A DNA stretch of 64,000 bases from Nocardia sp. alder85J. Its GTDB lineage: Bacteria > Actinomycetota > Actinomycetes > Mycobacteriales > Mycobacteriaceae. Of this stretch, positions 8,724-15,656 are shown in pieces (the stretch's first letter is position 1; each line of letters begins with the position of its first letter). Location: the NCBI RefSeq assembly GCF_020176955.2, contig NZ_JAIUCZ020000002.1:868001-932000 (forward strand), given 5' to 3'. The translations under genes and the position numbers were made by a program. The notes beneath the pieces were generated by a model. The model did not search any database and was not told the origin of the DNA. It saw only the letters and a list, made by a program, of their open reading frames with translations.

Positions 8724-9319
8724 TACTGGTGTCCTCCCGGACCGGCGACGATCTGGGCTGCTCGGGCCGCGTCGCCGGAGTGCCAGTGCGACGGGAGGCC
8801 GACGTTCTCCGCGGCGTCCGGGGCGACCGCGGCGATCGCCTGCCCGTCGCGGCCGATGCGCGCGGCCGCGTTGTCGAACGATTGTGCGCGGTAGTCGGGG
8901 TGCAGGATGTCGTCCACACCGTTGTCGGCGACGGTGCCCGACCAGGTGCGGGCGTCGATCTGGTCCTTGGACAGGTACGGGTTGCCCATCAGATCGGTGA
9001 CGGATTCCTTCAACGCCGTCGAATTGGCCTGTTCGGTGTCGTGGAATCGGCCCGCCGCCAGACCCAGGATCTCCGCGATCGTGTTCCCGGCCTGCACCAG
9101 CGTCCGGATACCCCACGACCAGCGGCTGGTGAATGTCGAAAACTCTTGGTGTACAGACTGTTCACCGGCCTGCATGCCGGACAACCGGAGCAGGGCGAAA
9201 CCACGGCCGGTGGTCGCGGCCTCTGTCGTCCCGATATCCGCCAGCTCGCCGATGATCGCGTTGATCCCGTCCGCGGCCTGCTGTAGCACCGCCGGATCGA
9301 CGTTCACCCGATCCGCCAC
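8723..9319 (-). CDS. ESX/WXG100-like protein, first gene of toxin-type operon
   Basis: This 198-residue protein begins ADRVNVDPAVLQQAADGINAI and has two long N-terminal helices linked by RLSGMQAGEQSVHQEF, with SRWSWG near residue 67. This is the pattern of ESX-1 secretion-associated / PE-PPE-like partner proteins of actinomycetes. The C-terminal half is more polar and ends LPSHWHSGDAARAAQIVAGPGGHQ. The GTG start at 9319 follows a GAGGGGAG ribosome binding site. Its TAG stop overlaps the GTG of the large toxin-like gene, so the two are translationally coupled, which fits a chaperone or export-partner role. No ESX secretion machinery genes are present in this window. Confidence 0.7.
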   Translation of the reverse strand: MADRVNVDPAVLQQAADGINAIIGELADIGTTEAATTGRGFALLRLSGMQAGEQSVHQEFSTFTSRWSWGIRTLVQAGNTIAEILGLAAGRFHDTEQANSTALKESVTDLMGNPYLSKDQIDARTWSGTVADNGVDDILHPDYRAQSFDNAAARIGRDGQAIAAVAPDAAENVGLPSHWHSGDAARAAQIVAGPGGHQ

Positions 9320-9610
9320 GACCGATCACGCTCCCCTCGGCGACATCGTTCACCGCACCCGAAGTCACGGCGAACCCCCTGTACGGCCGGGAAATCCGCG
9401 GCCTGCCCGGACATCTACTTCAGCGCAGCAGCGCGACGAGGTCAACTCGCCGATCCGCGCATCGCTGCGCGAGCGGTCCCGGAAACTGTGCGAGAGGTGG
9501 CGAATCTGCTTGTGCTGCCGCGGAATTCGCGAATTCGGAACGGAAACGGTTCGGCTGCGAACCTGCCGGTGCCGGGTGACGGGTTCCGAGGTACCGGACC
9601 GAGACCCCGG
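9320..9610. other. Intergenic region upstream of the ESX-like/toxin operon
   Basis: This 291-base gap lies between the stop of the STAS gene and the start of the ESX-like gene, both on the minus strand. It should hold the promoter of the toxin-type operon. Reading frames crossing it show no family signature or usable start, and no clear terminator hairpin was found. Confidence 0.5.
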
Positions 9611-10009
9611 TCAGTGCGCGCGCAACGCCGCGACGGCCTCGGCCAGGGTGCTGTGCACGGCGAAGACCTGATCCAGATTGGTCATGCGGAGCTGGCGGCT
9701 GGTGGCCGGTCCGTCGGCGACCACCGCGATGCGGGTCGATCCGCCGGCGCGCTGATGCGCGGCGACGAGGGCGGCCATTCCGGCCGAGGCCAGGAAGCTC
9801 ACCTGTGACAGGTCGATGATCAGCGCCGTGGGGGCGGCGGCGAGGGTGGTCTCGATCGCGGTCTCCAGGGCGGGGGCAGTTGCCAGGTCGACCTCGCCGG
9901 CCACCGTCAATACGGTCGCCTCGTCCTGCACGGAGACCGAGGTGGTCATCGCATCGGCGAGGGGATACGCGTCTCCGGAAGTGTTGGTCACAACAGAACA
10001 ATCTGCCAT
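9611..10009 (-). CDS. STAS-domain anti-sigma factor antagonist
   Basis: The 132-residue protein has a single STAS domain (residues about 20-130). Its pattern EVDLATAPALE, then LIIDLSQVSFLASAGMAAL, is that of SpoIIAA/RsbV-type anti-anti-sigma factors. The serine in FLASAG is the residue normally phosphorylated by a cognate HATPase anti-sigma kinase to switch off binding. The gene lies 172 bases downstream of the stressosome operon on the same strand, which fits a role as the output antagonist dephosphorylated by the RsbU-like phosphatase. The ATG at 10009 has GGGAAG about 12 bases upstream; an internal ATG (MTTSVSVQ) is an alternative start. No sigma factor gene is visible nearby. Confidence 0.85.
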   Translation of the reverse strand: MADCSVVTNTSGDAYPLADAMTTSVSVQDEATVLTVAGEVDLATAPALETAIETTLAAAPTALIIDLSQVSFLASAGMAALVAAHQRAGGSTRIAVVADGPATSRQLRMTNLDQVFAVHSTLAEAVAALRAH

Positions 10010-10181
10010 GAACCCGGGCTTCCCGCTGCATCGTCGGGCACTTTGGTCGGCGATTTTCCGCCGTCGGAAATGTGAAAAGCCCTGGTACGGCGTTTTTTCC
10101 GATTATTACTGCCAAGTAGCTGGCAAATGGGTGTCGGCTGTCACAACTGCGTCAGAGCCGTGGTTACCCAGTTTGCCGGAG

Positions 10182-12398
10182 CTATACTCGCCCGGCGGCG
10201 GTCACCGCGACGGCGGGTAGTTTCGCTATCAGCCGAACGCGCGTGCCGACCCCGCCGTTGTCGATGATCAGCTGGTCGGTCAGTGCCCGCATCATCGCGA
10301 TGCCGCGGCCCCGATGGCCCGGATCCTCCGGCAGCGGCCGCCAGACCCCGGTGTCGGTGACCTCGATGGTCACCTGTTCCATGGTGCAGTCGGCGTCGAT
10401 GGTCATCCGGCCCAGTGCGCCGTCGAGATAGGCGTGCTCGATGCTGTTGCTGCACGCCTCGTTGGCCGCCGCGACCAGGTCCAGGGCCAGTTCGTGCGGC
10501 ACCGCGGCGCCGGTCAGCCAGGTCGCCAGCGCGCGGCGGATCGCCGACAGCCGGTTCGCCTCGGCGGGCAGGTCCAGATGCAGCGCGCGCGGCGGCTGCC
10601 GGTACACCACCATCGCCACGTCGTCGTCGTAGCCGATGGCCGGGCGCAGCCGGGACAGTACCGCGTCGGCCACCTCGCGCGGCAACAACGTTGCCGCGCC
10701 GGACAATTCGTCGGCCAGCTGATCGAATCGGTCGTCGATGTCGATACCGCGCTGCTCCACCAGGCCGTCGGTGAACAACACCAGCGTCGACCCCGGCCCG
10801 AGCGCGGTGGTGGTCTCCGGACGTTGCGGCGGATCGAAGGTGGCCAGCGGCACCGAGCGGCCGCCCTCCAGCAGCCGGCCCTTGTCGCCCGGCTCGGCCA
10901 GCACCAGCGGCATGTGCCCGGCGCTGGAGTACCGGACCACGCCGCGCGCCGGATCCAGGATGGCCGCGCACGCCGTGGTGCACATCGCGCCCGGGATCCG
11001 GGCGGCCACCGTGTCCAGTTCCGCCAGCAGCTGCGCGGGGCCCGCCCCACGCAGCAGCAGAGCCCTTGCGGCGGTGCGCAATTGGCCCATCACCACGGCG
11101 GCCGACAGTCCTCGGCCGACGCAGTCGCCGACCACGATGCCGATGGTGCCGTCGCGCAACGGCACCAGGTCGTACCAGTCGCCGCCGATCTCCAGCGGCG
11201 GCAGCGCGGGTTCGTAGTGCACCGAGAACCGCGGCGGCAGCTCGATCGGGCCCAGCATCGCCCGTTGCAGGGTCAGCGAGGTGGAGCGGGCCTGATCGAA
11301 GTTGCGGGCCCGCTGCACCGCCAGGCCGGCCTGACCGACGAGCAGCGAGTACAGCACCCAGTCGCCGGGGGTGATCACCCGCGGCGCGGCGAAGCGCAGC
11401 CACAATGCGGCGTCGGCGGTCTCGCCGAGCGGCGCGACGATACCCTCCGAGCTGGCCGCGCCCTCCGGGATCGCGAACATGGTACGGCCGGGCCGCAGCC
11501 GGGCCCGGTCCAGCAGCACCCGGGCCTGGGCGTCGAGCACCTGACGGGCCGGCGCGCCCTCGCCGCCGGACACGTACAGCTCCGGTCCGGTGTGCCGGTT
11601 CGGCCACACCGACACCACCGCCGCCTCCGCGCCGGTGATGCGGCGCAGCTCCTCCAGCCCCACCGTGAGCACCTCGACCACGCTGGTGGCCGCGCCCACG
11701 GCGGTGGCCAGCTGCGAGACCGCCTGGTCACGGGCCTGGGCGTCCTGTTCGGCGGTGACGTCGCGGATGGTCCCGACGTAGATCTGCGCGTCGTGCTCCG
11801 GCCGCACCAGCGAGGAGGTGCTGACCGCGAGCCACAACCGCCGCCCGTCGCGATGCCGCACCGGCAGCACAAACCGGGCGGTATCACTGGTGGTCAGCGT
11901 CGCACCCAGATCCGGATAGCGCGGATCCTCGTCCGACCAGGGGTGCGGCCGCGGATACGGCACCCCGTCCGGGCCATACCCGGTCAGCGCGCCGAACGCC
12001 CTGTTCACCTCGGTGATCGCGCCCTGCGCGTCGGCGACGAAGAAACCGTCCTGCAACGACTCCACCAGCGCGGTGCGGAAGGCGTCGCGGCCCTCCAGAT
12101 CCTCCACCCGCAGCCGCTGCTGTTCGTAGCTGCGGGTGCTGTCCAGGAATCCGCGGGTGGCCACGTCCAGCGCGGCGAGGGTCTGCAACAGGAATTCCAG
12201 TGCCGCTTCGGATTTCAGGCCCTCGCGGTCGAGCAACCGGAAGTGGTGCTCGGTCAGGTCGAGGATGCTGACCCCCTCCACCAGCGCCCGTCGCCCCAGC
12301 TCGTAGCCCTCGGCGAGGGTGTTCTGGCTCGGCGCGTCCAGGTGCAGCCGCAGCGCGCTCGCGTAGTCGGTGCGGAAGGCCGCCAGGACGGAGCTCAC
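10182..12398 (-). CDS. RsbU-like multidomain PP2C phosphatase with PAS, GAF-like and HATPase domains
   Basis: Starting from the GTG at 12398, which overlaps the TGA of the previous gene (GTGA), the product has 738 residues. In order: an RsbU N-terminal-like helical domain (1-85, probable RsbT-binding), a PAS domain (about 105-220, DGFFVADAQGAITEVNRAFG), a GAF-like domain (about 225-370), a SpoIIE/PP2C phosphatase (about 385-600; GGDWYDLVPL, GDCVGRGLSA, LVLFTDGLVE and GYDDDVAMVV carry the metal-binding aspartates), and an HATPase anti-sigma kinase-like domain (about 605-738; AANEACSNSIEHAY). It therefore joins a phosphatase and a kinase-like module in one chain. Its likely substrate is the phosphorylated STAS antagonist next door. 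The N-terminus and operon position indicate activation by RsbT. Confidence 0.9.
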   Translation of the reverse strand: MSSVLAAFRTDYASALRLHLDAPSQNTLAEGYELGRRALVEGVSILDLTEHHFRLLDREGLKSEAALEFLLQTLAALDVATRGFLDSTRSYEQQRLRVEDLEGRDAFRTALVESLQDGFFVADAQGAITEVNRAFGALTGYGPDGVPYPRPHPWSDEDPRYPDLGATLTTSDTARFVLPVRHRDGRRLWLAVSTSSLVRPEHDAQIYVGTIRDVTAEQDAQARDQAVSQLATAVGAATSVVEVLTVGLEELRRITGAEAAVVSVWPNRHTGPELYVSGGEGAPARQVLDAQARVLLDRARLRPGRTMFAIPEGAASSEGIVAPLGETADAALWLRFAAPRVITPGDWVLYSLLVGQAGLAVQRARNFDQARSTSLTLQRAMLGPIELPPRFSVHYEPALPPLEIGGDWYDLVPLRDGTIGIVVGDCVGRGLSAAVVMGQLRTAARALLLRGAGPAQLLAELDTVAARIPGAMCTTACAAILDPARGVVRYSSAGHMPLVLAEPGDKGRLLEGGRSVPLATFDPPQRPETTTALGPGSTLVLFTDGLVEQRGIDIDDRFDQLADELSGAATLLPREVADAVLSRLRPAIGYDDDVAMVVYRQPPRALHLDLPAEANRLSAIRRALATWLTGAAVPHELALDLVAAANEACSNSIEHAYLDGALGRMTIDADCTMEQVTIEVTDTGVWRPLPEDPGHRGRGIAMMRALTDQLIIDNGGVGTRVRLIAKLPAVAVTAAGRV

Positions 12399-13027
12399 GA
12401 GATCGCCACCGTGTGCCCGCGGTGCCGCGCGGCCAGGGCCAGCGCGTCGTCCGTGTCCTTGGCGTGCACGGACACGATGGCATCGGTGATGTCGGCCGTC
12501 GAGGCGGCCATATCGATCTGTTCGACGTAGTCGTCGACGATGCCGTCGGTGCACATCAGCAGCAGGTCGCCGGGCCGGACCGCGACCGTCTGGGTCTGGA
12601 GGTTCGGCGGCAGCAGATAGCCGACGATGCCGCGGGTCAACAGGGCGGTCGCCCGGACCACCGGTTTACCCGGCCCCGCGGCCACCACCCGGGACTCCAC
12701 ATTGCCCACGCCCAGCCATTGCAGCCGGTCGCCGGCGGTGAACATCGCCAGCGAGACCGCGGCCCCGCGGGTATCGGACATCGCACGGTGGCACAGCAGC
12801 ATCAGCACATCCAGTGGTTCGCCGCGATTTTCCGCGAGCACCTGCACCGCCCGCGCGGCCGCGTCGGCGGCGGCATTGCCGTGGCCGAGTCCGTCCAGCA
12901 CCGCGAACAGCACCGAGCCGCCGCCGGCGTCGAGCACCGCGGCACGGTCACCGGAGTCGCGCTGGCCCGGCAGTGCCCGGCCGGTCACGGCCCATTCCAC
13001 GGTGCCGATGAATCCGTCCTCATGCAC
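12395..13027 (-). CDS. rsbX: RsbX-like PP2C phosphatase
   Basis: The 210-residue protein is a compact SpoIIE/PP2C phosphatase with AVLDGLGHGNAAADAA (aspartate metal ligand and glycine loop), VGNVESRVV and LLLMCTDGIVDDYVEQ. Stand-alone phosphatases of this size in stressosome operons are RsbX homologues, which remove phosphate from RsbS and RsbR and so reset the signalling complex. It overlaps rsbT by 8 bases and the RsbU-like gene by 4 bases. The start is the ATG at 13027. The function is assigned by family and position. Confidence 0.85.
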   Translation of the reverse strand: MHEDGFIGTVEWAVTGRALPGQRDSGDRAAVLDAGGGSVLFAVLDGLGHGNAAADAAARAVQVLAENRGEPLDVLMLLCHRAMSDTRGAAVSLAMFTAGDRLQWLGVGNVESRVVAAGPGKPVVRATALLTRGIVGYLLPPNLQTQTVAVRPGDLLLMCTDGIVDDYVEQIDMAASTADITDAIVSVHAKDTDDALALAARHRGHTVAIS

Positions 13028-13439
13028 CGGAGGGCACCCACTTCCACATCTCCACCAGCGTCCCCTGGCCCGGGGCCGAGTCGATGTCGAGCCGATCCAT
13101 CAGGCGCTTGGCTCCGGGCAATCCGAGGCCCAGCCCGCGGCCGGTGGAGTAGCCGTCCTCCAGGGCGCGGGTGATGTCGGGGATGCCGGGCCCGCTGTCC
13201 TGGGCCTGGATGACCAGTGCACGTCTGCCGTCCCGATCCGCCACGACGATCCTGATCTCGCCGGTGCCCGCATAACTGGTGATGTTGCGGGCCACCTCCG
13301 AGATCGCCGTCGAGATCATGGTGATGTCGGTGAGCGAGAAACCGAGCTTGGCTGCCAGTTCTCGCCCGGCCTGACGTGCGGTCACGATGTCGTTGGACAC
13401 CTTCACCGCGATCACCATGTTGTCAGCGGCCACGGTCAC
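13020..13439 (-). CDS. rsbT: RsbT-like switch kinase
   Basis: This 139-residue HATPase-fold serine kinase has SEVARNITSYAGTGEI (N box), QDSGPGIPDI (G1 box) and STGRGLGLGLPGAKRLMD (G2 box and ATP lid). It matches RsbT, which phosphorylates RsbS and RsbR in the stressosome and, once released, activates an RsbU-type phosphatase. The gene overlaps rsbS by 17 bases and rsbX by 8 bases, as in other stressosome operons. All nucleotide-binding motifs are intact. Confidence 0.9.
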   Translation of the reverse strand: MTVAADNMVIAVKVSNDIVTARQAGRELAAKLGFSLTDITMISTAISEVARNITSYAGTGEIRIVVADRDGRRALVIQAQDSGPGIPDITRALEDGYSTGRGLGLGLPGAKRLMDRLDIDSAPGQGTLVEMWKWVPSGA

Positions 13440-13809
13440 GACCGTCTCGATCGCGGCGGCGCAGCTGTCTGTTCAGCCAGGCCAGGCCTTCCTCCAGATC
13501 CAGTGCGGTGTGCATGTCCTCGAAGGTGAGGCCGAGCTGGACCATGGCGAAGGCCACCTCGGGTTGCAGCCCGACGATGACCGTCTCGGCGCCGCGCAGC
13601 TTGGTCATGTGCGCGATGGTGCGGATGGAGCGGGCCGCGAAGGAGTCCATCACGTCGATCGCCGTGACATCGACGATGATCCCCTGTGCACGGTACTTGC
13701 TGACGTACTTCATCAGGTCGTCCTGCAACCGCTCGGTGTCCGCATCCGTCAGCGCCGACTGGACGGATGCGATGAGGAATGTGCCCTGCTTCAGAATGGG
13801 TACCGGCAT
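13423..13809 (-). CDS. rsbS: RsbS-like STAS stressosome scaffold
   Basis: The 128-residue single STAS domain protein contains GIIVDVTAIDVMDSFAARSI; the serine in DSFAAR corresponds to the residue of RsbS phosphorylated by RsbT. RsbS and RsbR co-assemble into a megadalton complex that sequesters RsbT. The ATG at 13809 lies 14 bases after the rsbR stop and the 3' end overlaps rsbT. The C-terminal Arg/Asp tail (RRRDRDGRDRGR) is unusual but sits within the overlap, where two frames are constrained. Confidence 0.9.
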   Translation of the reverse strand: MPVPILKQGTFLIASVQSALTDADTERLQDDLMKYVSKYRAQGIIVDVTAIDVMDSFAARSIRTIAHMTKLRGAETVIVGLQPEVAFAMVQLGLTFEDMHTALDLEEGLAWLNRQLRRRDRDGRDRGR

Positions 13810-13823
13810 AGGCTCGACTCGCG

Positions 13824-14717
13824 TTACCGTCCGTCGCGCTCGGTGACGCGGGTGACGTCGTATCCGAGCAGCCGCTCCGCTTCCTCGATGCCTCCCTGCA
13901 GGTCGCCGACCGCGTTCATCTTGGACAGGTCGAGTCCGATCGTCACCAGGGTCAGCGCGATCTCCGAGGACAGCCCGGTGATGATGACGCTGGCGCCCAT
14001 CAGCCCCGACGCGTCCACGGTCTGCACCAGGTGGTTGGCGACGGTGGAGTCGATCGCCGGGACACCGGTGATGTCGATGACGACCACCTTGGCGCGATTG
14101 GCCCGGATCGCGCGCAGCAGCTGTTCGGTGAGCTGGCGGGCCCGCTGGCTGTCCAGCACGCCGATGATCGGGAGGATCAGCAGCTGCTCGCGCACCTGGA
14201 GTACCGGGGTGGACAGCTCGCGGATGGCTTCCTGCTGTTGCCGGATGACGCGCTCGCGCTCCTGCACGAAGGACACGGCCACGGTGTTGGCGATGCGGTT
14301 GGCGGCCGGTTCGTAGGCGTCGAGGACTCGCTTCAGCAGATCGAAGCTGGACTGGTATTTCTCGAACAGGCTGCGGGCCAGCACATCTCGCAGCAACAGC
14401 ACGATGCCGATGACCTCTTCGGTCTCGACGCCGCGGGGGATGATGCGTTCGGACAGGTCGCGGGCGTAGGCCTGGAGGGCCTCGACGCTACCGGTTTCCA
14501 GCACCTCGACGTAGTTGTCGTAGATCGAGGTGGCCTCGGAGAAGATCTCCTCCGGCGTCATGGCGGTCAGCAGCTGGACGTCGGTGATGCGGCGGGCCCA
14601 TTCCTCGCGCAGCTCGGTACGATTCTGACGCAGGTGCTCGACCAGCTGCGGAAGCAGGTTCTCGACCGGAACGGTCGACAACGAATCCGCCGAGAGGCCG
14701 ATGGACACGTCGGACAT
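13824..14717 (-). CDS. rsbR: RsbR-like stressosome sensor/co-antagonist
   Basis: From the ATG at 14717 the product has 297 residues; AGGAG lies about 6 bases upstream, so this start is preferred over one at 14765. Residues 1-155 are all-helical like the non-haem-globin sensor domain of RsbR. A linker helix (about 155-175, FVQERERVIRQQQEAIREL) leads to a C-terminal STAS domain (about 180-290) with VVVIDITGVPAIDSTVANHL. The serine in AIDSTV sits where B. subtilis RsbR carries its regulatory threonine. RsbR co-assembles with RsbS and tunes RsbT release. This is the first gene of the operon and follows a SigB/SigF-type promoter. The signal sensed cannot be told. Confidence 0.9.
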   Translation of the reverse strand: MSDVSIGLSADSLSTVPVENLLPQLVEHLRQNRTELREEWARRITDVQLLTAMTPEEIFSEATSIYDNYVEVLETGSVEALQAYARDLSERIIPRGVETEEVIGIVLLLRDVLARSLFEKYQSSFDLLKRVLDAYEPAANRIANTVAVSFVQERERVIRQQQEAIRELSTPVLQVREQLLILPIIGVLDSQRARQLTEQLLRAIRANRAKVVVIDITGVPAIDSTVANHLVQTVDASGLMGASVIITGLSSEIALTLVTIGLDLSKMNAVGDLQGGIEEAERLLGYDVTRVTERDGR

Positions 14718-14783
14718 GGAAACTCCTGCCCCTTTCGTAAGGGTAGGTCTGGTGGTACTCGTCAAGTTTGCTCGGACGGGCGG

Positions 14784-14802
14784 CTGCTGTCACCGACAGC
14801 AG
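14784..14802. promoter_or_regulatory. Hairpin in rsbR leader
   Basis: CTGCTGTC and GACAGCAG form a perfect 8-bp inverted repeat around ACC. It lies about 20-40 bases downstream of the predicted -10 box and 66 bases before the rsbR start, so it would sit in the untranslated leader. It could be an RNA hairpin or a protein operator. Confidence 0.45.
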
Positions 14803-14820
14803 CGAGCCTAGTCTTACTCG

Positions 14821-14845
14821 GTACCCGATGGGGCACAAACCAAAC
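14821..14845 (-). promoter_or_regulatory. SigB/SigF-type promoter of rsbR operon
   Basis: On the minus strand GTTT (14845-14842) is followed after 15 bases by GGGTAC (14826-14821). This fits the GTTT-N14-17-GGGTA pattern of SigB/SigF-family sigma factors. The -10 ends about 100 bases before the rsbR ATG. It suggests that the stressosome operon is positively autoregulated by the sigma factor it controls. Confidence 0.65.
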
Positions 14846-14883
14846 GTCGACCGACGGAGATCATGCCACCCTCGGTGGTCGGC

Positions 14884-15399
14884 TCACCCGATGCTGCCGT
14901 TGTGCTGGCCCCGCAGATCGATGCGCGGGTTGTACCGATCGGCGGGCCGTCGATGGTGTGCGAGCAGTGAGTCGTAGATCGCCGCCAGCGCGGTGAGCTG
15001 TTCCCGGTCGAGCACGTCGATCATGTGCCGGCGCACGCTCGCCACGTGTGCGGGGGCGGCCGTGGCCAGGACCTCCGCGCCCTTGGCGGTGAGTACCGCC
15101 GCGGTGCGCCGGGCGTCGTCCGGGATCGACTCGCGGGCAACGAGTCCGCGCTTCTCCATTCGGGTGATCTGGTGCGAGAGCCGGCTCTGCGACCACTCCA
15201 GCACCGCCGCGAGATCGGCGAAACTGCGCCGATGGTCGGGCGCGTCGGCGAGCCGTGCCAGCACGATGTACTCGACGTAGGTCAAGTTCGAGCGGCGCAG
15301 GGAGTCCCGCCCCACGGCGGCCGCGATCAGGTCGCGGGTGAACACGAACCCGAGCCAGGCGCGCTCCTCGACCTCGTCGAGCCATCGGGGTTCGGTCAC
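14884..15399 (-). CDS. MarR-family transcriptional regulator
   Basis: The 171-residue protein (GTG at 15399, with GGAGAGG directly upstream) is a winged-helix MarR regulator. The core is LTYVEYIVLARLADAPDHRRSFADLAAVLEWSQSRLSHQITRMEKRGLVARESIPDDARRT; the recognition helix is SQSRLSHQITRMEKRG and the wing carries the conserved DDARR. Such proteins usually repress a neighbouring gene and themselves and are released by small aromatic or oxidising ligands. It is divergent from fumarase. A 13-base inverted repeat (15489-15501) in the shared region is a candidate operator. It also lies 167 bases upstream of rsbR on the same strand, with a separate promoter in between. Confidence 0.88.
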   Translation of the reverse strand: MTEPRWLDEVEERAWLGFVFTRDLIAAAVGRDSLRRSNLTYVEYIVLARLADAPDHRRSFADLAAVLEWSQSRLSHQITRMEKRGLVARESIPDDARRTAAVLTAKGAEVLATAAPAHVASVRRHMIDVLDREQLTALAAIYDSLLAHHRRPADRYNPRIDLRGQHNGSIG

Positions 15400-15488
15400 G
15401 GTTCCTCTCCAGGTCGCTGTCGGGGCGGTCGACCACGGCGATGCGCCCCTGCATCGCGGGTCACTCGACAGGTACACGCTCAGCGTTG

Positions 15489-15501
15489 AAGGTGCAACCT
15501 T
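15489..15501. promoter_or_regulatory. Candidate MarR operator (inverted repeat)
   Basis: AAGGT and ACCTT flank GCA in a 13-base inverted repeat between the divergent marR and fumarase genes. MarR proteins bind short palindromes of this kind. Assignment to the adjacent MarR gene is inference. Confidence 0.4.
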
Positions 15502-15522
15502 TTTGGTTGGCGCGCATGAAGA

Positions 15523-15541
15523 TTAGGCTTGCCTGACCACC
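15523..15541. promoter_or_regulatory. Possible IdeR/DtxR iron box upstream of fumarase
   Basis: TTAGGCTTGCCTGACCACC matches the 19-base iron-box consensus (TTAGGTTAGCCTAACCTAA) at 13 positions, with a strong left half and weaker right half. It lies about 116 bases upstream of the fumarase start. Iron-responsive control of an Fe-S fumarase would make sense, but one imperfect site is weak evidence. Confidence 0.4.
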
Positions 15542-15656
15542 GGGCGGCGGCGGGCGCTGGCTAGAGTTCGGATGCTTGGATTCACCCGGCTGATGTGAGC
15601 CCGGCGCCGAATTGCCGCGGGCCCCTCCACAGCCCACAGTGCGAGGAGTGCGAACA

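Noticed and set aside
8724-9116. Upstream extension of the T7SS-type protein frame to 9116
   Set aside because: The region is the coding sequence of the ESX-like gene in another frame; the GTG at 8723 in a TAGTG overlap gives the conserved N-terminus.
10314-12530. 738-codon plus-strand frame opposite the RsbU-like gene
   Set aside because: Gln/Arg/His-rich shadow without motifs; the minus strand carries intact PP2C and HATPase signatures.
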